Assembly (NCBI RefSeq): GCF_003814005.1
Contig: NZ_CP033898.1
Span: 1,302,001-1,366,000, forward strand
Length of the DNA: 64,000 nucleotides
DNA from: Corynebacterium pseudopelargi
GTDB taxonomy: Bacteria > Actinomycetota > Actinomycetes > Mycobacteriales > Mycobacteriaceae
Direction of reading: 5' to 3'
Below are positions 46,884-57,017 of the stretch, piece by piece. The translations under genes were made by a program, and so were the position numbers. The first letter of the stretch is position 1; every line of letters begins with the position of its first letter. The notes beneath the pieces are model-generated. The model did not search any database and was not told the origin of the DNA. It was given only the letters and a program-made list of their open reading frames with translations.

Positions 46884-46905
46884 GGCGCTGCAAAGCGCCT
46901 TTTTT
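46884..46905 (+). terminator. tRNA terminator
   Basis: GGCGCT-GCAA-AGCGCC (46884-46899) followed by six T. It lies seven bases after the tRNA, which is thus a separate transcription unit; an extended -10 TGTTGTATGCT lies at 46778-46788. Confidence 0.9.
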
Positions 46906-46955
46906 CTATTTCCGGGCTAGAATCTCCTGGTCTGTATCTATGAAGAAGGATCTTT

Positions 46956-47855
46956 ATGAGCACACCGAAGGAATCTCCCATCAAACACGTGCTGTACGTC
47001 ATCTTTGGCGGACTCATCGGCCTTGCAGAGATGGTGCCCGGCGTATCCGGCGGCACCGTGGCTTTGGTGGTGGGCATTTATGAACGCGCCATCCGCAATG
47101 GCGATGCGTTGCTGCACACCATCCGCACTGCGATTACAGATCGCAGCAAGCTCAAAGAGGCGGCATCGAAGGTCGAGTGGTTCTTCCTCGCCGCGGTGGC
47201 CGTAGGCATGATCGGCACTGTGCTCGCGCTTTCTTCTGTCATGCACAGCTTTGTAGAAGAACACCCAGAGACCTCCCGCGCCTTATTCATGGGCATGGTG
47301 GCCGTGTCGATTCTGGTGCCGTTGAACATGATCCGCTCGGATAAACTCGCCCAGCACCGCGTTGGGGCATATATTGCCTTCGTTCTGGCGGCGATTGCCA
47401 CGTTTTTGCTCACCGGTGTTACTTCGGCAGAAAAGACTGATCCTTCCCTGCTGGTGGTGTTCTTCGCCGCGATGATTGCCGTGTGCGCGCTGGTATTGCC
47501 TGGCGTATCGGGTTCTTTTATCTTGCTCTCGCTTGGCCTGTATAGCCCCGTCATGGGTGCTGTGGCGGATCGCGACTTAAAAGTGATGGCCGTATTCGCC
47601 TTGGGCGCACTGCTTGGTGTGGCGCTTTTTATTAAGCTTCTGGATTACCTGATTACCACCCACCGCACCATCACGCTGGCCACGATGGCCGGCCTCATGC
47701 TGGGCTCCCTGCGAGCCCTGTGGCCTTGGCAAACTGATCAAGCTGAGCTGCTGAGCCCCTCGGGCAATGTGGGCTGGATTGTGTTCATGGTGATCCTCGG
47801 CGGCGCCATCGTTGGTGCGATCATGGCGGCGGAAAAGTTCAGTAGCCGCCGCTAA
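46956..47855 (+). CDS. DUF368 (PopT-type) membrane protein, probable polyprenyl-phosphate transporter
   Basis: A 299-residue membrane protein with about eight to nine hydrophobic spans. It shows the two inverted-repeat family motifs EMVPGVSGGTVALVVG (near residue 25) and LVLPGVSGSFILLSLG (near 180). DUF368/PopT proteins were recently proposed to return undecaprenyl phosphate across the membrane for cell-wall synthesis; in corynebacteria the carrier would be decaprenyl phosphate, which is inference. The start follows an AAGAAGGA ribosome site. It stands 37 bases before an amino-acid ABC transporter. Confidence 0.83.
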   Translation: MSTPKESPIKHVLYVIFGGLIGLAEMVPGVSGGTVALVVGIYERAIRNGDALLHTIRTAITDRSKLKEAASKVEWFFLAAVAVGMIGTVLALSSVMHSFVEEHPETSRALFMGMVAVSILVPLNMIRSDKLAQHRVGAYIAFVLAAIATFLLTGVTSAEKTDPSLLVVFFAAMIAVCALVLPGVSGSFILLSLGLYSPVMGAVADRDLKVMAVFALGALLGVALFIKLLDYLITTHRTITLATMAGLMLGSLRALWPWQTDQAELLSPSGNVGWIVFMVILGGAIVGAIMAAEKFSSRR

Positions 47856-47892
47856 ATTCAAATATTATGCCCCTGACGGTATGCTATCTGCT

Positions 47893-48795
47893 ATGAAGTT
47901 TCCCGTTCAGCGCATAGGTGGCTTCCTCGGGGCTGTATGTTTGGCGCTCAGCTTGAGCGCCTGCGTCACCAACGAGGAACAAGGCCACCCCGAAGGCTGG
48001 GAAGAAATAACCCCCAAGCCGGTGCCATCCATCGAGGCCTTAGTGCCCCAAGATATCCGTGAACGCGGTGTGCTCACTGCGGGCACCAATCCTCCGTTTG
48101 CGCCCTTTGAATTCCGCGACTCCTCCCACGCCATCATCGGCGTGGAAATGGATCTGATGCACGCCGCGGCCGCCACCATGGGGTTGCAATTCCAACCCAA
48201 GGAGCAGGACTTCTCTTTGATCCTGCCCTCGCTTTCTGCCGGTTCTGTTGATGTGGGCGCCTCCGGTTTTACCGATACCGAGGAACGCCGCGAAAACTAC
48301 GACTTTATTGATTTCCTCTACGCCGGCGTGCAGTGGGGACAGCAAACGGGCGACGATATTTCGCGTGAAGATCCCTGCGGCTTAAGCATCGCCGTGCAGC
48401 GCACCACCGTCTCGGAAACCGACGATGTTCGCCCCCTGTCTGAGCAGTGCGTGGAAGAAGGCAAGGATCCCATCGAGGTGTTGTCCTATGACACCTCCGA
48501 TGCTGCCGCTACCGCCTTGGTGCTCGGACGCGCCGATGCCTTTAGCGCCGACTCCCCCGTGCTGGCATGGGCTGTGGAACGCGCCGATGGAAAGATCGAA
48601 CCTACTGGCGAGATCTTCGATGCTGCACCCTACGGCTTTGCTGTGCCGAAGGATTCCAAGCTTGGCCCCGCCCTTGCAGCGGCGCTGCAATACCTCATTG
48701 ATAACGGCGACTATCAAAAGATCCTCGCCCAGTGGGGTATCGAGGACGGCCTTGTCGATGAAGCCCTGATTAATGAAGAACCAGTGAACAACTAG
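47893..48795 (+). CDS. Amino-acid ABC transporter substrate-binding lipoprotein
   Basis: A 300-residue periplasmic-type binding protein of family 3 with a lipoprotein signal; lipobox LSAC with Cys24. The ligand-fold start GVLTAGTNPPFAPFEFRD and the switch region FTDTEERRENYDFIDFLYA are typical of polar or basic amino-acid binders. ATG 47893 is used; an ATG four codons earlier is also possible. A TATGCT element nine bases upstream suggests a leaderless start. It is followed by its permease after nine bases. The exact amino acid cannot be read from sequence. Confidence 0.9.
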   Translation: MKFPVQRIGGFLGAVCLALSLSACVTNEEQGHPEGWEEITPKPVPSIEALVPQDIRERGVLTAGTNPPFAPFEFRDSSHAIIGVEMDLMHAAAATMGLQFQPKEQDFSLILPSLSAGSVDVGASGFTDTEERRENYDFIDFLYAGVQWGQQTGDDISREDPCGLSIAVQRTTVSETDDVRPLSEQCVEEGKDPIEVLSYDTSDAAATALVLGRADAFSADSPVLAWAVERADGKIEPTGEIFDAAPYGFAVPKDSKLGPALAAALQYLIDNGDYQKILAQWGIEDGLVDEALINEEPVNN

Positions 48796-48804
48796 GACAC
48801 CACC

Positions 48805-49713
48805 ATGACTCAACCGAAGCCAATCCAGGCGAAGCCCCTTCGCCATCCCGGGCGCTGGGTGGCAGCCGCCATCATCCTCGCGCTCTTTGCCTGGTTCCTT
48901 ATTTCTGCAGCCACCAATGAAGCCTATGGCTGGGACACCTACCGGGCATACCTGTTTGATACCCGCATCGCCACGGCCGCAGTGCACACCCTTGCCATTA
49001 CGGTCTTGGCAATGTTGCTCGGCGTGGTGCTCGGCTGCGCTGTTGCCGTGATGCGCATGTCTCCAAACCCCGTGCTTTCCTCGGTGGCCTGGTTTTATCT
49101 CTGGATCTTCCGTGGCACCCCGGTGTATGTGCAGTTGGTGTTCTGGGGTCTTTTGGGTTCTATTTACCAAAGCATCAACCTAGGCTTTGCCGAGGTCTCG
49201 CTGGAGAACGCGCTGAAGAACATGTTCTTGCTGGCCGTGATCGGCCTGGGGCTGAACGAGGCTGCGTACATGGCCGAAATTGTGCGCTCCGGTATTCAGG
49301 CCGTGCCCGAAGGCCAAACTGAGGCTTCGAAGGCGCTGGGTATGAGCTGGTGGATGACTATGCGACGCACCGTGCTCCCCCAAGCCATGCGCATCATCGT
49401 CCCACCCACGGGCAATGAGTTTATCTCGCTGCTCAAAACCACCTCGCTGGTGGTGGCTATCCCCTACACCGCCGAGCTCTATGGCCGCGCCACCGATATT
49501 GCCGCCGCACTATTTGATCCAGTGCCGCTGCTATTAGTGGCAGCCACCTGGTATCTGGCCATTACCTCGCTTCTGATGGTGGGTCAGCACTTCCTAGAAA
49601 AGTATTATGACCGCGGTGCTTCCCGTGAGCTCACCGCATCGCAGCTTGCGAGCTTGGCAGATGCAGAAGGCGCCCTGCCAAAGAACATCAACGTGATTGG
49701 AAAGGGCAAGTGA
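48805..49713 (+). CDS. Amino-acid ABC transporter permease
   Basis: A 302-residue HisMQ-type permease with a hydrophobic N-terminal span (residues 15-33) and the core spans. The EAA loop reads [20 protein letters not shown]. An N-terminal [16 protein letters not shown] block is typical of polar amino-acid permeases. As the only permease gene it probably acts as a homodimer. It sits between the binding-protein and ATPase genes and overlaps the ATPase start by four bases. Confidence 0.94.
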   Translation: MTQPKPIQAKPLRHPGRWVAAAIILALFAWFLISAATNEAYGWDTYRAYLFDTRIATAAVHTLAITVLAMLLGVVLGCAVAVMRMSPNPVLSSVAWFYLWIFRGTPVYVQLVFWGLLGSIYQSINLGFAEVSLENALKNMFLLAVIGLGLNEAAYMAEIVRSGIQAVPEGQTEASKALGMSWWMTMRRTVLPQAMRIIVPPTGNEFISLLKTTSLVVAIPYTAELYGRATDIAAALFDPVPLLLVAATWYLAITSLLMVGQHFLEKYYDRGASRELTASQLASLADAEGALPKNINVIGKGK

Positions 49714-50480
49714 GCATGGAAAACCTCATGATCGACGCACAACAGTTGTGCAAGAGCTTCGGCAGCCTTGAGGTGCTCAAGGGCATCGATTTGCAGGTGC
49801 CCAAAGGCAGCGTGACCTGCTTGATTGGGCCTTCCGGCTCGGGCAAATCCACGCTTTTGCGCTGCGTGAATCACCTTGAAAAGATCAGCGCTGGCCGCCT
49901 CTACGTCGATGGCGAGCTCATTGGCTATAAGGAACGAGACGGCGTGCTCTATGAAATCTCCGAGCGCGAGGCCGCCCGCCAGCGTTCGGGCATTGGCATG
50001 GTGTTTCAGAACTTCAACTTATTCCCGCACCGCACTGCCCTAGAAAACGTCATGGAAGCGCCGGTGCATGTCAAGGGCGTCGCAGAAAAAGACGCCCGCG
50101 AGCAGGCGATGGAGCTGTTGAAGAAGGTCGGGTTAGGCCATAAGGCAGACGCCTATCCGGCGCAGCTTTCAGGTGGTCAGCAGCAGCGCGTGGCCATTGC
50201 TCGTGCGGTGGCGATGGAGCCAAAGCTCATGCTTTTCGACGAACCAACCTCCGCACTTGATCCGGAGCTGGTTGGAGAGGTGCTTCGCGTGATGCGTGAA
50301 CTCGCCGCCGATGGCATGACCATGCTGGTGGTCACCCACGAGATCGGCTTTGCCCGCGAGGTAGCCGACACGGTGGTGTTCATGGATGGCGGCGTGGTGG
50401 TAGAAGCCGGTGATCCCAAGCAGGTCATCGACAACCCCCAACACGCACGCACCCAGGAGTTCTTATCTAGCCTGCTCTAG
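49710..50480 (+). CDS. Amino-acid ABC transporter ATP-binding protein
   Basis: A 256-residue ATPase of the GlnQ/HisP type. Walker A is [12 protein letters not shown] (near residue 38), Q-loop [17 protein letters not shown], signature [14 protein letters not shown], Walker [15 protein letters not shown] and the H-loop VVTHE. The start is GTG 49710, with GGAAAGG six bases upstream, or ATG 49716. It ends convergently with coaD, overlapping it by four bases. Confidence 0.95.
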   Translation: MSMENLMIDAQQLCKSFGSLEVLKGIDLQVPKGSVTCLIGPSGSGKSTLLRCVNHLEKISAGRLYVDGELIGYKERDGVLYEISEREAARQRSGIGMVFQNFNLFPHRTALENVMEAPVHVKGVAEKDAREQAMELLKKVGLGHKADAYPAQLSGGQQQRVAIARAVAMEPKLMLFDEPTSALDPELVGEVLRVMRELAADGMTMLVVTHEIGFAREVADTVVFMDGGVVVEAGDPKQVIDNPQHARTQEFLSSLL

Positions 50481-50956
50481 CGCAGCTTTTCCTGCATCGC
50501 CCGGTTCACCGCATCGGGCAGCATATCGGAGACATCTCCCCCATACTTGGTCACTTCCTTGCACAGTGTGGAGGAGATGTAGCCATATTTGGGGTCGGTC
50601 ATTAAAAAGACCGTATCGATGCCTGCCAGCTTGCGATTCATCTGCGCCATGGGCAGCTCATAGTCATAGTCCAAAGAAGAGCGCAGGCCTTTGACAATCG
50701 TGTCGATGCCATTGTTTTGGGTGTATTCCACCAACAGCCCGGACCAGTGCTCTACACGAATATTCTCGTGATCTTTTAAGGCCTCACGGATTAGCGCCTT
50801 GCGTTCTTCTACGCTAAAAAGCCCACTGGGTTTATTCGGGTTGGCCGTGACCAACACGGTGACCTGCTCAAATAATTGAGTTGCCCGTTCAATGATGTTC
50901 ACATGCCCCATCGTTACTGGATCAAAGGATCCTGGGCATACTGCGTGCGTGCTCAT
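50477..50956 (-). CDS. coaD: Phosphopantetheine adenylyltransferase
   Basis: A 159-residue nucleotidyltransferase making dephospho-CoA. The (H/T)xGH motif is in [18 protein letters not shown]. The substrate-binding [20 protein letters not shown] and the late [17 protein letters not shown] block are intact. The window thus holds both coaD and coaE. It follows rsmD without a gap and is the last gene of the thiL-to-coaD run. Confidence 0.97.
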   Translation of the reverse strand: MSTHAVCPGSFDPVTMGHVNIIERATQLFEQVTVLVTANPNKPSGLFSVEERKALIREALKDHENIRVEHWSGLLVEYTQNNGIDTIVKGLRSSLDYDYELPMAQMNRKLAGIDTVFLMTDPKYGYISSTLCKEVTKYGGDVSDMLPDAVNRAMQEKLR

Positions 50957-51535
50957 CTAGGCCTCCTCTTGGTGGTAGACGGCCATATCCATGCGCGCAA
51001 TGCCAAAGGTTCGCTTTTTTAATTTCTGCGGCGTTGGCACCATCCACGCAGGCCAATCGGTGTGGGCGGAGTCGCGGTGACGTTCGATAACGACCACGGC
51101 GCCGTCGACAAGCTTGGGTTTGAGCGCCTGAATCATCTCAGCTACGGCTTCATCTGAAAGCTCATAGGGAGGATCGGCCAACACCATAGAAAAGTAGCGA
51201 TCCGGCGCCGTGGCCAGGTACGTCGATGCCTTCATCTCCTCCACCCTGACCTGCGGATGGCCCACCACTTGTGCATTGCTGCGAATAATCTCTGCGGCCT
51301 GGTGGTTATCTTCTACCAACACCACTTCCTTGGCGCCACGGCTCGCGGCCTCCAAGCCCAGCGCGCCGGAGCCTGCGAAAAGGTCCAGCACCACAGCGTC
51401 CTGGAAACCAAAACGCACCTGCAACGAAGAAAACAGACCCTCGCGCGCGCGGTCGGAGGTAGGCCTGGTGCCTTGGGGTGGCACCTTAATCTTTCGGCCC
51501 CTGGCTTCTCCTGAAATGATGCGTGCTTGTCCCAT
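50957..51535 (-). CDS. rsmD: 16S rRNA (guanine(966)-N2)-methyltransferase
   Basis: A 192-residue RsmD. The N-terminus RIISGEARGRKIKVPPQGTR is diagnostic, with ARG of the substrate loop, followed by RPTSDRAREGLFSSL. SAM motif I is VLDLFAGSGALGLEAASRGA and the catalytic motif IV is LADPPYEL. It methylates G966 of 16S rRNA. It is directly followed by coaD, a very common pair. Confidence 0.96.
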   Translation of the reverse strand: MGQARIISGEARGRKIKVPPQGTRPTSDRAREGLFSSLQVRFGFQDAVVLDLFAGSGALGLEAASRGAKEVVLVEDNHQAAEIIRSNAQVVGHPQVRVEEMKASTYLATAPDRYFSMVLADPPYELSDEAVAEMIQALKPKLVDGAVVVIERHRDSAHTDWPAWMVPTPQKLKKRTFGIARMDMAVYHQEEA

Positions 51536-51748
51536 TTATGCTTCCTTCACTTCGATCACGGCTTCGCCGCCGATAACATCACCAAAATCCTCAACCAATA
51601 AACGGCTGACCACACCAGGACCCGGCGCCACCACGGGCGCTTCGAGCTTGACGGCTTCTACCGATGCGAGGGCTTGGCCAGTTCGGACTTGTTCGCCTGG
51701 TTGCACCAGATAGTGCACGATCCCGGCGAAGGGGGCATGAATGTTCAT
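51536..51748 (-). CDS. Small biotin/lipoyl-carrier protein (BCCP-like)
   Basis: A 70-residue single biotinyl/lipoyl domain: MNIHAPFAGIVHYLVQPGEQ at the start and the modification site EAVKLEAPV with Lys34, near the usual (A/V)MKM position. The final VEDFGDVIGGEAVIEV closes the beta-barrel. ATG 51748 is chosen; ATG 51757 is also in frame, right after the recG stop. It is a free carrier with no carboxylase gene nearby. It lies between recG and rsmD, a placement seen in related genera. The partner enzyme is unknown; VKLE resembles biotin more than lipoate sites. Confidence 0.8.
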   Translation of the reverse strand: MNIHAPFAGIVHYLVQPGEQVRTGQALASVEAVKLEAPVVAPGPGVVSRLLVEDFGDVIGGEAVIEVKEA

Positions 51749-51758
51749 AAGCGGCATT

Positions 51759-53849
51759 TTAGCTTTTATCAATATAGGCCTGGCGTTGGTCGTCGATATC
51801 TTGCACCAGGGCGCGTGCGAGCTTGGGGTCTTCTTCTACGATGATGGCCGCATCACTATTGGCCCTTGCGATAAGTTCGCGGTCTTTGCTCAGGCTTAAC
51901 AGGCGCAGGTGGCTACGCCCGGATTGTTGGGCGCCGAGGATATTGCCTTCTTGTCTAAACTCCAGGTCTACTTCTGCCAGTTCGAATCCGTCTTGGGTGG
52001 ATGCGACTCGGCCGACTCTTTCGAGGGTGCGTGAGCCGGGTTCTGCGTGGGTGTAGAAAAAGCAGATGGAGGCGTTGCCGCCGCGGCCGACGCGGCCTCG
52101 TAATTGGTGGAGTTGGGATACGCCGAAGGATTCAGCGCCGTAGATGAGCATGGCGGTGGCGTTGGCAACGTCAACACCCACCTCGATCACGGTGGTGGCG
52201 ACTAAGACGTCGATCTTGCCGGCTGAAAACTCTGCCATGGCGTGGGCTTTGTCTTCGCTGCTGAGTTGCCCGTGCAGTACCGCGATGCGGAAATCTCGCA
52301 TGGTGTGGGATTGGAGTTCGGCGGCGAGTGCTTCTACCCCGTCTTCCCCACCAATTTTTGGGCACACCACATACACCTGGTGCCCGGCGCGGCATTCCTC
52401 TTTGAGCCGTTCCCACATGCGCGCAACCCACACCTGGTTGCCTGCGGGGATGACGTAGCTGCTAATCGGTTGCCTGCCGCCTGGGAGTTCGCGCAAGGTA
52501 GACACGCTGAGATCGCCAAAGGCGGTCATGGCAATGGTGCGAGGGATTGGGGTGGCCGTCATGACCAAAAGGTGCGGAGTAAGCCCCTCACGGCCTTTGC
52601 CCCTGAGCGTGTCGCGCTGCTCTACGCCGAAGCGGTGTTGCTCATCGACAACGCAGAGGCCCAGATTGAAAAACTCCACCGTGTCTTGGATCAGGGCGTG
52701 GGTGCCGATCACGATATCTGCGTCACCGCTTAGAATGTCTAAGAGTGCTGCTTGGCGTTGGCGGGTATTCATTGATCCTGTAAGCAGCGTGACGTTGACG
52801 TCGATACCTTTGAGCATGGCCTCAATGCTCTGGGCGTGTTGGGTGGCAAGCACCTCTGTTGGAGCGAGCAGTGCGCATTGGGCGCCTGAATCCACGCATT
52901 GCAGCATGGCTAAAAGTGCTACCACCGTCTTGCCGGAGCCGACTTCTCCTTGAAGTAGGCGTTGCATGGGTGTGGAGATGCTTAGATCAGCGCGGATATC
53001 CGCCAAAACTGCCTCTTGGCCTTTGGTGAGGCTAAAGTCCAGCGCGGCTCGAAGCGCTTTGGCATAGCCGGAAGCTTCGCTGCGCATTGCCGGTGCCTTG
53101 CGGGCTTGGGTATCAGCACGACGAAGCGCCATGAGCAGCCCAAGGCTAAGCGCCTCGTCGTAGTTCAGGCGCTTTCTGCACAGATCCGGGCCTTGCGACG
53201 GCGGTTCGTGGATACCTCTTAAGGCTTGGTCAAAGTCGGGTAAATCTGGTGGAGCGAATTTGCCCAGTGGATCAGGAATAGGCTCAAGGGATTTGAGCAC
53301 CTGATCGATAGCGCCAAGGATTTTCCACGATGGCAGTGCCTGTTTCGCCGGATAAATTGGCACATAGGGCAAGTGAAGCAGAAGCTGCATCACGGCGTAT
53401 TTGCTGCCGTCGTGGCCTTCTTTTGCCACTTCAAGTTTGCCCAAGGGGAAAAAGTCTGGGTGCTGGAGCTGGGGTTGGCCGCGGAAGAATTTGAGTTTTC
53501 CGCTAAAAATTGCGCGGGTGCCGTTGTGTAAGACCTTTGGCTGCCAGGTGGCGCGAAAGAAACTGGCGGTGGTGTGAATACCGGTACCATCGTCGATCCA
53601 GATGGTGTAGACCTTGCCTACCTTGGGGTTGCTGCGGGTGGTGTTGTGTACGACCTCGCCCACCAAGGTCACGGTATCGCCTTCTTCTGCTTGGCCTGCG
53701 CCTAAGCCCACACCCTGGGCTGCGTATCCTCGGGGGAAGTGCTCGAGGAGGTCTTGGGCGCGCTTGAAACCGAAGTGGCGCGAAAAAGCGCGGGCTTGGG
53801 ATTGATCCAGGATGGAGCCCAAGGGGCGGGTATCGTTCCAGCCGAGCAT
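51759..53849 (-). CDS. recG: ATP-dependent DNA helicase RecG
   Basis: A 696-residue branch-migration helicase that remodels stalled forks. The N-terminal wedge (OB) domain is around residues 55-145. The helicase core has Walker A LQGEVGSGKTVVALLAML, DEQH box LCVVDEQHRFGVEQR, motif III VMTATPIPRT, and motif VI QLRGRVGRGG. The start overlaps the preceding stop (ATGATG) and is coupled to it. It is the usual length and shows no defect. Confidence 0.96.
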   Translation of the reverse strand: MLGWNDTRPLGSILDQSQARAFSRHFGFKRAQDLLEHFPRGYAAQGVGLGAGQAEEGDTVTLVGEVVHNTTRSNPKVGKVYTIWIDDGTGIHTTASFFRATWQPKVLHNGTRAIFSGKLKFFRGQPQLQHPDFFPLGKLEVAKEGHDGSKYAVMQLLLHLPYVPIYPAKQALPSWKILGAIDQVLKSLEPIPDPLGKFAPPDLPDFDQALRGIHEPPSQGPDLCRKRLNYDEALSLGLLMALRRADTQARKAPAMRSEASGYAKALRAALDFSLTKGQEAVLADIRADLSISTPMQRLLQGEVGSGKTVVALLAMLQCVDSGAQCALLAPTEVLATQHAQSIEAMLKGIDVNVTLLTGSMNTRQRQAALLDILSGDADIVIGTHALIQDTVEFFNLGLCVVDEQHRFGVEQRDTLRGKGREGLTPHLLVMTATPIPRTIAMTAFGDLSVSTLRELPGGRQPISSYVIPAGNQVWVARMWERLKEECRAGHQVYVVCPKIGGEDGVEALAAELQSHTMRDFRIAVLHGQLSSEDKAHAMAEFSAGKIDVLVATTVIEVGVDVANATAMLIYGAESFGVSQLHQLRGRVGRGGNASICFFYTHAEPGSRTLERVGRVASTQDGFELAEVDLEFRQEGNILGAQQSGRSHLRLLSLSKDRELIARANSDAAIIVEEDPKLARALVQDIDDQRQAYIDKS

Positions 53850-55321
53850 CATTCCACCCCGACCTCGGCTAAGACTTCGAGCTCTTCTGCCTGAAGGATC
53901 ATCCATTCCAGGTCGGTGCCGGCAGGGTGTGCGTGTGCGATGGTGCCTTGGTCCAGGGCCTGTTGTGCAATCACGCTGACGAGTTCTCCGCCACCTGGCA
54001 GCAAGGCCGCAAGGGCGGCACTGATGGCCTCGTTGAGGCTGTGGTGCTTGGAAAGCTCATAATCGCCAATACGGACTCGGCATTGGGTGGGCGAGCCTTC
54101 GATGGTGGCAACCCTCATGCCCGCTGTGGCTTCTTGGAGCTGGAGTACCGAGGTGGCCACCGGAGCTTCGGCATTAAACACACTGCTTGCAGCCAAGGTG
54201 CGCAGCATCCCCGCGCTATGCACCCAATGGCAGCGAAGGCCACGCTGTTGCAATTTCGCATCCACATCTGCAATCACACCAAGTGGCAACATGGCCCCGG
54301 TGAGCACGATGGCTTCTGCCTGCACATCACCGAACTGTTCTACGACCTGCTCCACGCTGGCCTGCTCGGGCACCGCTATGGGCTGGGCACCAAAGCTTTG
54401 CAGCAAGGCGGCGATCTGGCCTTGGCTATCTGCTGGGCATAAGGCCAATAATTGCAAGCCCGTGGGCGGAAGTGCTTCAAGCCGGATATCGCTGATAACA
54501 CCATGGGCGAGAGCGCAGTTGAGCACGGCATCCGGTGTGGTGCTGTGGATATGGACCTGGGCGCTGGTATCGCTTTCTCGGCCAAGCACGATCGAATTAC
54601 CCAACGTACTTAAGGCTTGTTCGAATTGGTCCAGGTTGGCATCGCGGATATACAACATCACCTCGGTGGTGCCAAGCTGGGCTAGGTCTTGGTGTGTGTC
54701 ATCCGGTACATAGTCAATGGCGGCTCCATCAAGCACATCGCCAAATACCTCTAAGACGAGCACCAAGCCTGCAGCACCTGCATCCACCACGCCGGCTTGT
54801 GCCAGTACCGAAAGCTGGGAGGTGGTGCGTTCGAGGGCTTGTTGGGCACTTTCAAGCATGTGCTCGTAGGTGGCGCGCAACGTAGGTTGGGCGGGCTGTT
54901 CTGCGATGGCTCGCAGTACGCTTACGATGGTGCCTTCTACCGGTTGGTGCAGTGCAAGGTGGACAAACCGGAGCGCTAAGGTTGCAGCCTCGTGCATGCC
55001 TTCGGCATCAATGCTGCCTCGGGCATTCGCCACCTGAGCGATGGCGCGAAAGACTTGGCTTAACACCACCCCTGAATTGCCGCGAGCTCCGCGGATTGCC
55101 CCGGAGGCAAGCTCGGTGCTGAGCTTGGATAGATCATCGGGGTGCTCTACCGCGCGAATGGCTGCGGCCAGGGTGTGCGCCATATTGCTGCCGGTATCGG
55201 CATCCGCCACGGGGAAGACATTGAGCTGGTTAATCCTTTGCGCCTGTTGATCAAGCGCAGCGGAGGCTTGTTGCGCCCAGCTCCACAGCAAGGGTGCATC
55301 GATACGCTCAATGGTGGCCAT
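53849..55321 (-). CDS. DAK2/DegV-like protein, FakA-type fatty acid kinase catalytic subunit
   Basis: A 490-residue protein. Residues 10-195 form a DAK2 (DhaL-like) ATP-binding domain, with metal-binding NVFPVADADTGSNM and the block GARGNSGVVLSQ. The rest is the FakA middle and C-terminal DegV-like region. FakA phosphorylates fatty acids bound by FakB so that they enter phospholipid synthesis. No fakB gene lies in the window, so substrate is by family. It overlaps recG, as in actinobacteria and firmicutes. ATG 55321 starts two bases after the ung stop. It is somewhat shorter than the about 550 residues of S. aureus FakA. Confidence 0.85.
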   Translation of the reverse strand: MATIERIDAPLLWSWAQQASAALDQQAQRINQLNVFPVADADTGSNMAHTLAAAIRAVEHPDDLSKLSTELASGAIRGARGNSGVVLSQVFRAIAQVANARGSIDAEGMHEAATLALRFVHLALHQPVEGTIVSVLRAIAEQPAQPTLRATYEHMLESAQQALERTTSQLSVLAQAGVVDAGAAGLVLVLEVFGDVLDGAAIDYVPDDTHQDLAQLGTTEVMLYIRDANLDQFEQALSTLGNSIVLGRESDTSAQVHIHSTTPDAVLNCALAHGVISDIRLEALPPTGLQLLALCPADSQGQIAALLQSFGAQPIAVPEQASVEQVVEQFGDVQAEAIVLTGAMLPLGVIADVDAKLQQRGLRCHWVHSAGMLRTLAASSVFNAEAPVATSVLQLQEATAGMRVATIEGSPTQCRVRIGDYELSKHHSLNEAISAALAALLPGGGELVSVIAQQALDQGTIAHAHPAGTDLEWMILQAEELEVLAEVGVE

Positions 55322-55323
55322 AG

Positions 55324-55989
55324 CTATGTATGGTACAAGCGCCAATCGATGGGTTCGGCGCCCAGGTTGCTTAAAGCCTCATTAGCTCGGCTAAAAGGCT
55401 TGGAACCAAAAAAGCCGCGTGAAGCCGAAAGCGGCGAAGGATGCGCTGAGGCAATCACGGGAGTATCACCTAAAAACTGTTGGGCGCTTTGGGCATCTTT
55501 GCCCCAAAGAATGGCCACCAGTGGCTTTTGGCGCTGCGCTAATGCTTCGATGGCGTGCTGGGTGATTGCCTCCCAACCTTTGCCGCGGTGAGAAGCAGGC
55601 GCTCCTGCTTGCACGCTGAGCACCCGGTTGAGCAGCATGACGCCCTGATCGCACCAGGGGCGAAGATCGCCATGGGCTGCGGGAGTGATGCCGAGATCAT
55701 CTGCGAGCTCTTTATAAATATTGTTCAAGCTGCGCGGAATTGGGCGCACATCGGGTTGCACGGAAAACGATAACCCCATCGCATGACCCGGTGTTGGGTA
55801 GGGATCTTGGCCAATAATGAGCACTTTTACCGCATCAAATGGGTAGCTAAAAGCACGTAAAATGTCATTGCCGGCAGGCAGATACGTTCGGCCAGCGGCG
55901 ACCTCTGCGCGCAAGAAATCACCCATGGCGTGAATATTGGGTTCTACGGCAGCAAGTGGTTCGCGCCAGGATTCGTGCACTGGGAGCAT
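55324..55989 (-). CDS. ung: Uracil-DNA glycosylase
   Basis: A 221-residue family 1 UDG that removes uracil from DNA. The catalytic water-activating loop is [16 protein letters not shown] (Asp general base), and the leucine intercalation loop is [15 protein letters not shown]. The start ATG 55989 (MLPVHESW) fits the family; the longer frame upstream does not. It lies between thiL and the fakA-like gene with very short gaps. Confidence 0.97.
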   Translation of the reverse strand: MLPVHESWREPLAAVEPNIHAMGDFLRAEVAAGRTYLPAGNDILRAFSYPFDAVKVLIIGQDPYPTPGHAMGLSFSVQPDVRPIPRSLNNIYKELADDLGITPAAHGDLRPWCDQGVMLLNRVLSVQAGAPASHRGKGWEAITQHAIEALAQRQKPLVAILWGKDAQSAQQFLGDTPVIASAHPSPLSASRGFFGSKPFSRANEALSNLGAEPIDWRLYHT

Positions 55990-55999
55990 GGCAGCAAGT

Positions 56000-56965
56000 T
56001 TAGGCGAAACTATTCCAGCCCTGATCCCAGCGCGGTGCGCGCCCACCAAGCAGCACCTCACCTTCAGAGCGGTGATCAACTTTTCCGATCACGCGAAAAC
56101 CCGTAGGTGCTGCCCGAAAGGTAGTACCAAGCAAGGTGTGGTCTTCTCCCCCGCTTAACACCCATTCCCAAGGATCTGCATCAAGGATCTCGGCTGCTTC
56201 GCGCATCAGTGGGGTTGGGGCGATGGCCTCTGGGTCGATGTTGATGCTCACATTCGATCGACGCGCAATCGTAGTGGTATCGGCAATCAAGCCATCGGAA
56301 TTATCGGTCATGGCCGATACTCCAGCAGAACGAGCCACAAAACCCCTGCCCTCACTGACTCGGGCAGCACAGTGGGAAGATACTAGGGACAAAAATTCTT
56401 TCGGCACGCCATCGCGGCCAAAACGGCGAAGCAACGCCAAGCCTGCGGCCGAAGCTCCGATCTCACCGGAGGCCACCAAGATTTGCCCAGGGCGAGCCTG
56501 GTCAAGTCTAAGCTCGGGTAAAGAACCGCCCAATTGGCCAACCGCGGTTACCGACACCACCACGGCATCACCGTCGGTGATATCGCCACCGACGAGCTCT
56601 GCACCATAATCACCCACGCGATCACCAATGCCGCGGGCAAGCTCTGAGACGAATTCCAAGCGCGTATGAGCCGGCACCGATAAGGCCAGCAGTGCCGCGA
56701 TGGGGCGCGCGCCCATGGCTTCTACATCAGCGAAGTTTTGGGTAATAGCCTTGCGCCCGATCTCTGCGGGAGTAGACCAGTCGAGGCGGAAGTGGCGGCC
56801 TTCAACCAACATGTCGGTGGTTACGACCGTGCGTGAATTTGGTGCGTCGTGATCCAGCACCGCCGCATCATCGCCATTGCGTGGGCTTGGGGCATGAGCG
56901 GCAATCACGTTAATTGCTGCTTGTTCGCCTACCTCAGCCAAGGTTGGGTTTTGCGGTGCTTTCAT
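56000..56965 (-). CDS. thiL: Thiamine-monophosphate kinase
   Basis: A 321-residue PurM-like kinase converting thiamine phosphate to thiamine diphosphate. Metal- and ATP-binding motifs include GDDAAVLD near residue 32, [11 protein letters not shown], and VGGDITDGD. The ATG at 56965 has a GGA-containing ribosome site. It is divergent from the DUF3515 gene, with 52 bases between starts, and leads the thiL-ung-fakA-recG-bccp-rsmD-coaD run. Confidence 0.95.
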   Translation of the reverse strand: MKAPQNPTLAEVGEQAAINVIAAHAPSPRNGDDAAVLDHDAPNSRTVVTTDMLVEGRHFRLDWSTPAEIGRKAITQNFADVEAMGARPIAALLALSVPAHTRLEFVSELARGIGDRVGDYGAELVGGDITDGDAVVVSVTAVGQLGGSLPELRLDQARPGQILVASGEIGASAAGLALLRRFGRDGVPKEFLSLVSSHCAARVSEGRGFVARSAGVSAMTDNSDGLIADTTTIARRSNVSINIDPEAIAPTPLMREAAEILDADPWEWVLSGGEDHTLLGTTFRAAPTGFRVIGKVDHRSEGEVLLGGRAPRWDQGWNSFA

Positions 56966-57017
56966 TGAAAGGTCCTTTGGCCTGATCGACAACAGACTCA
57001 GACTACACTTTTGATCC

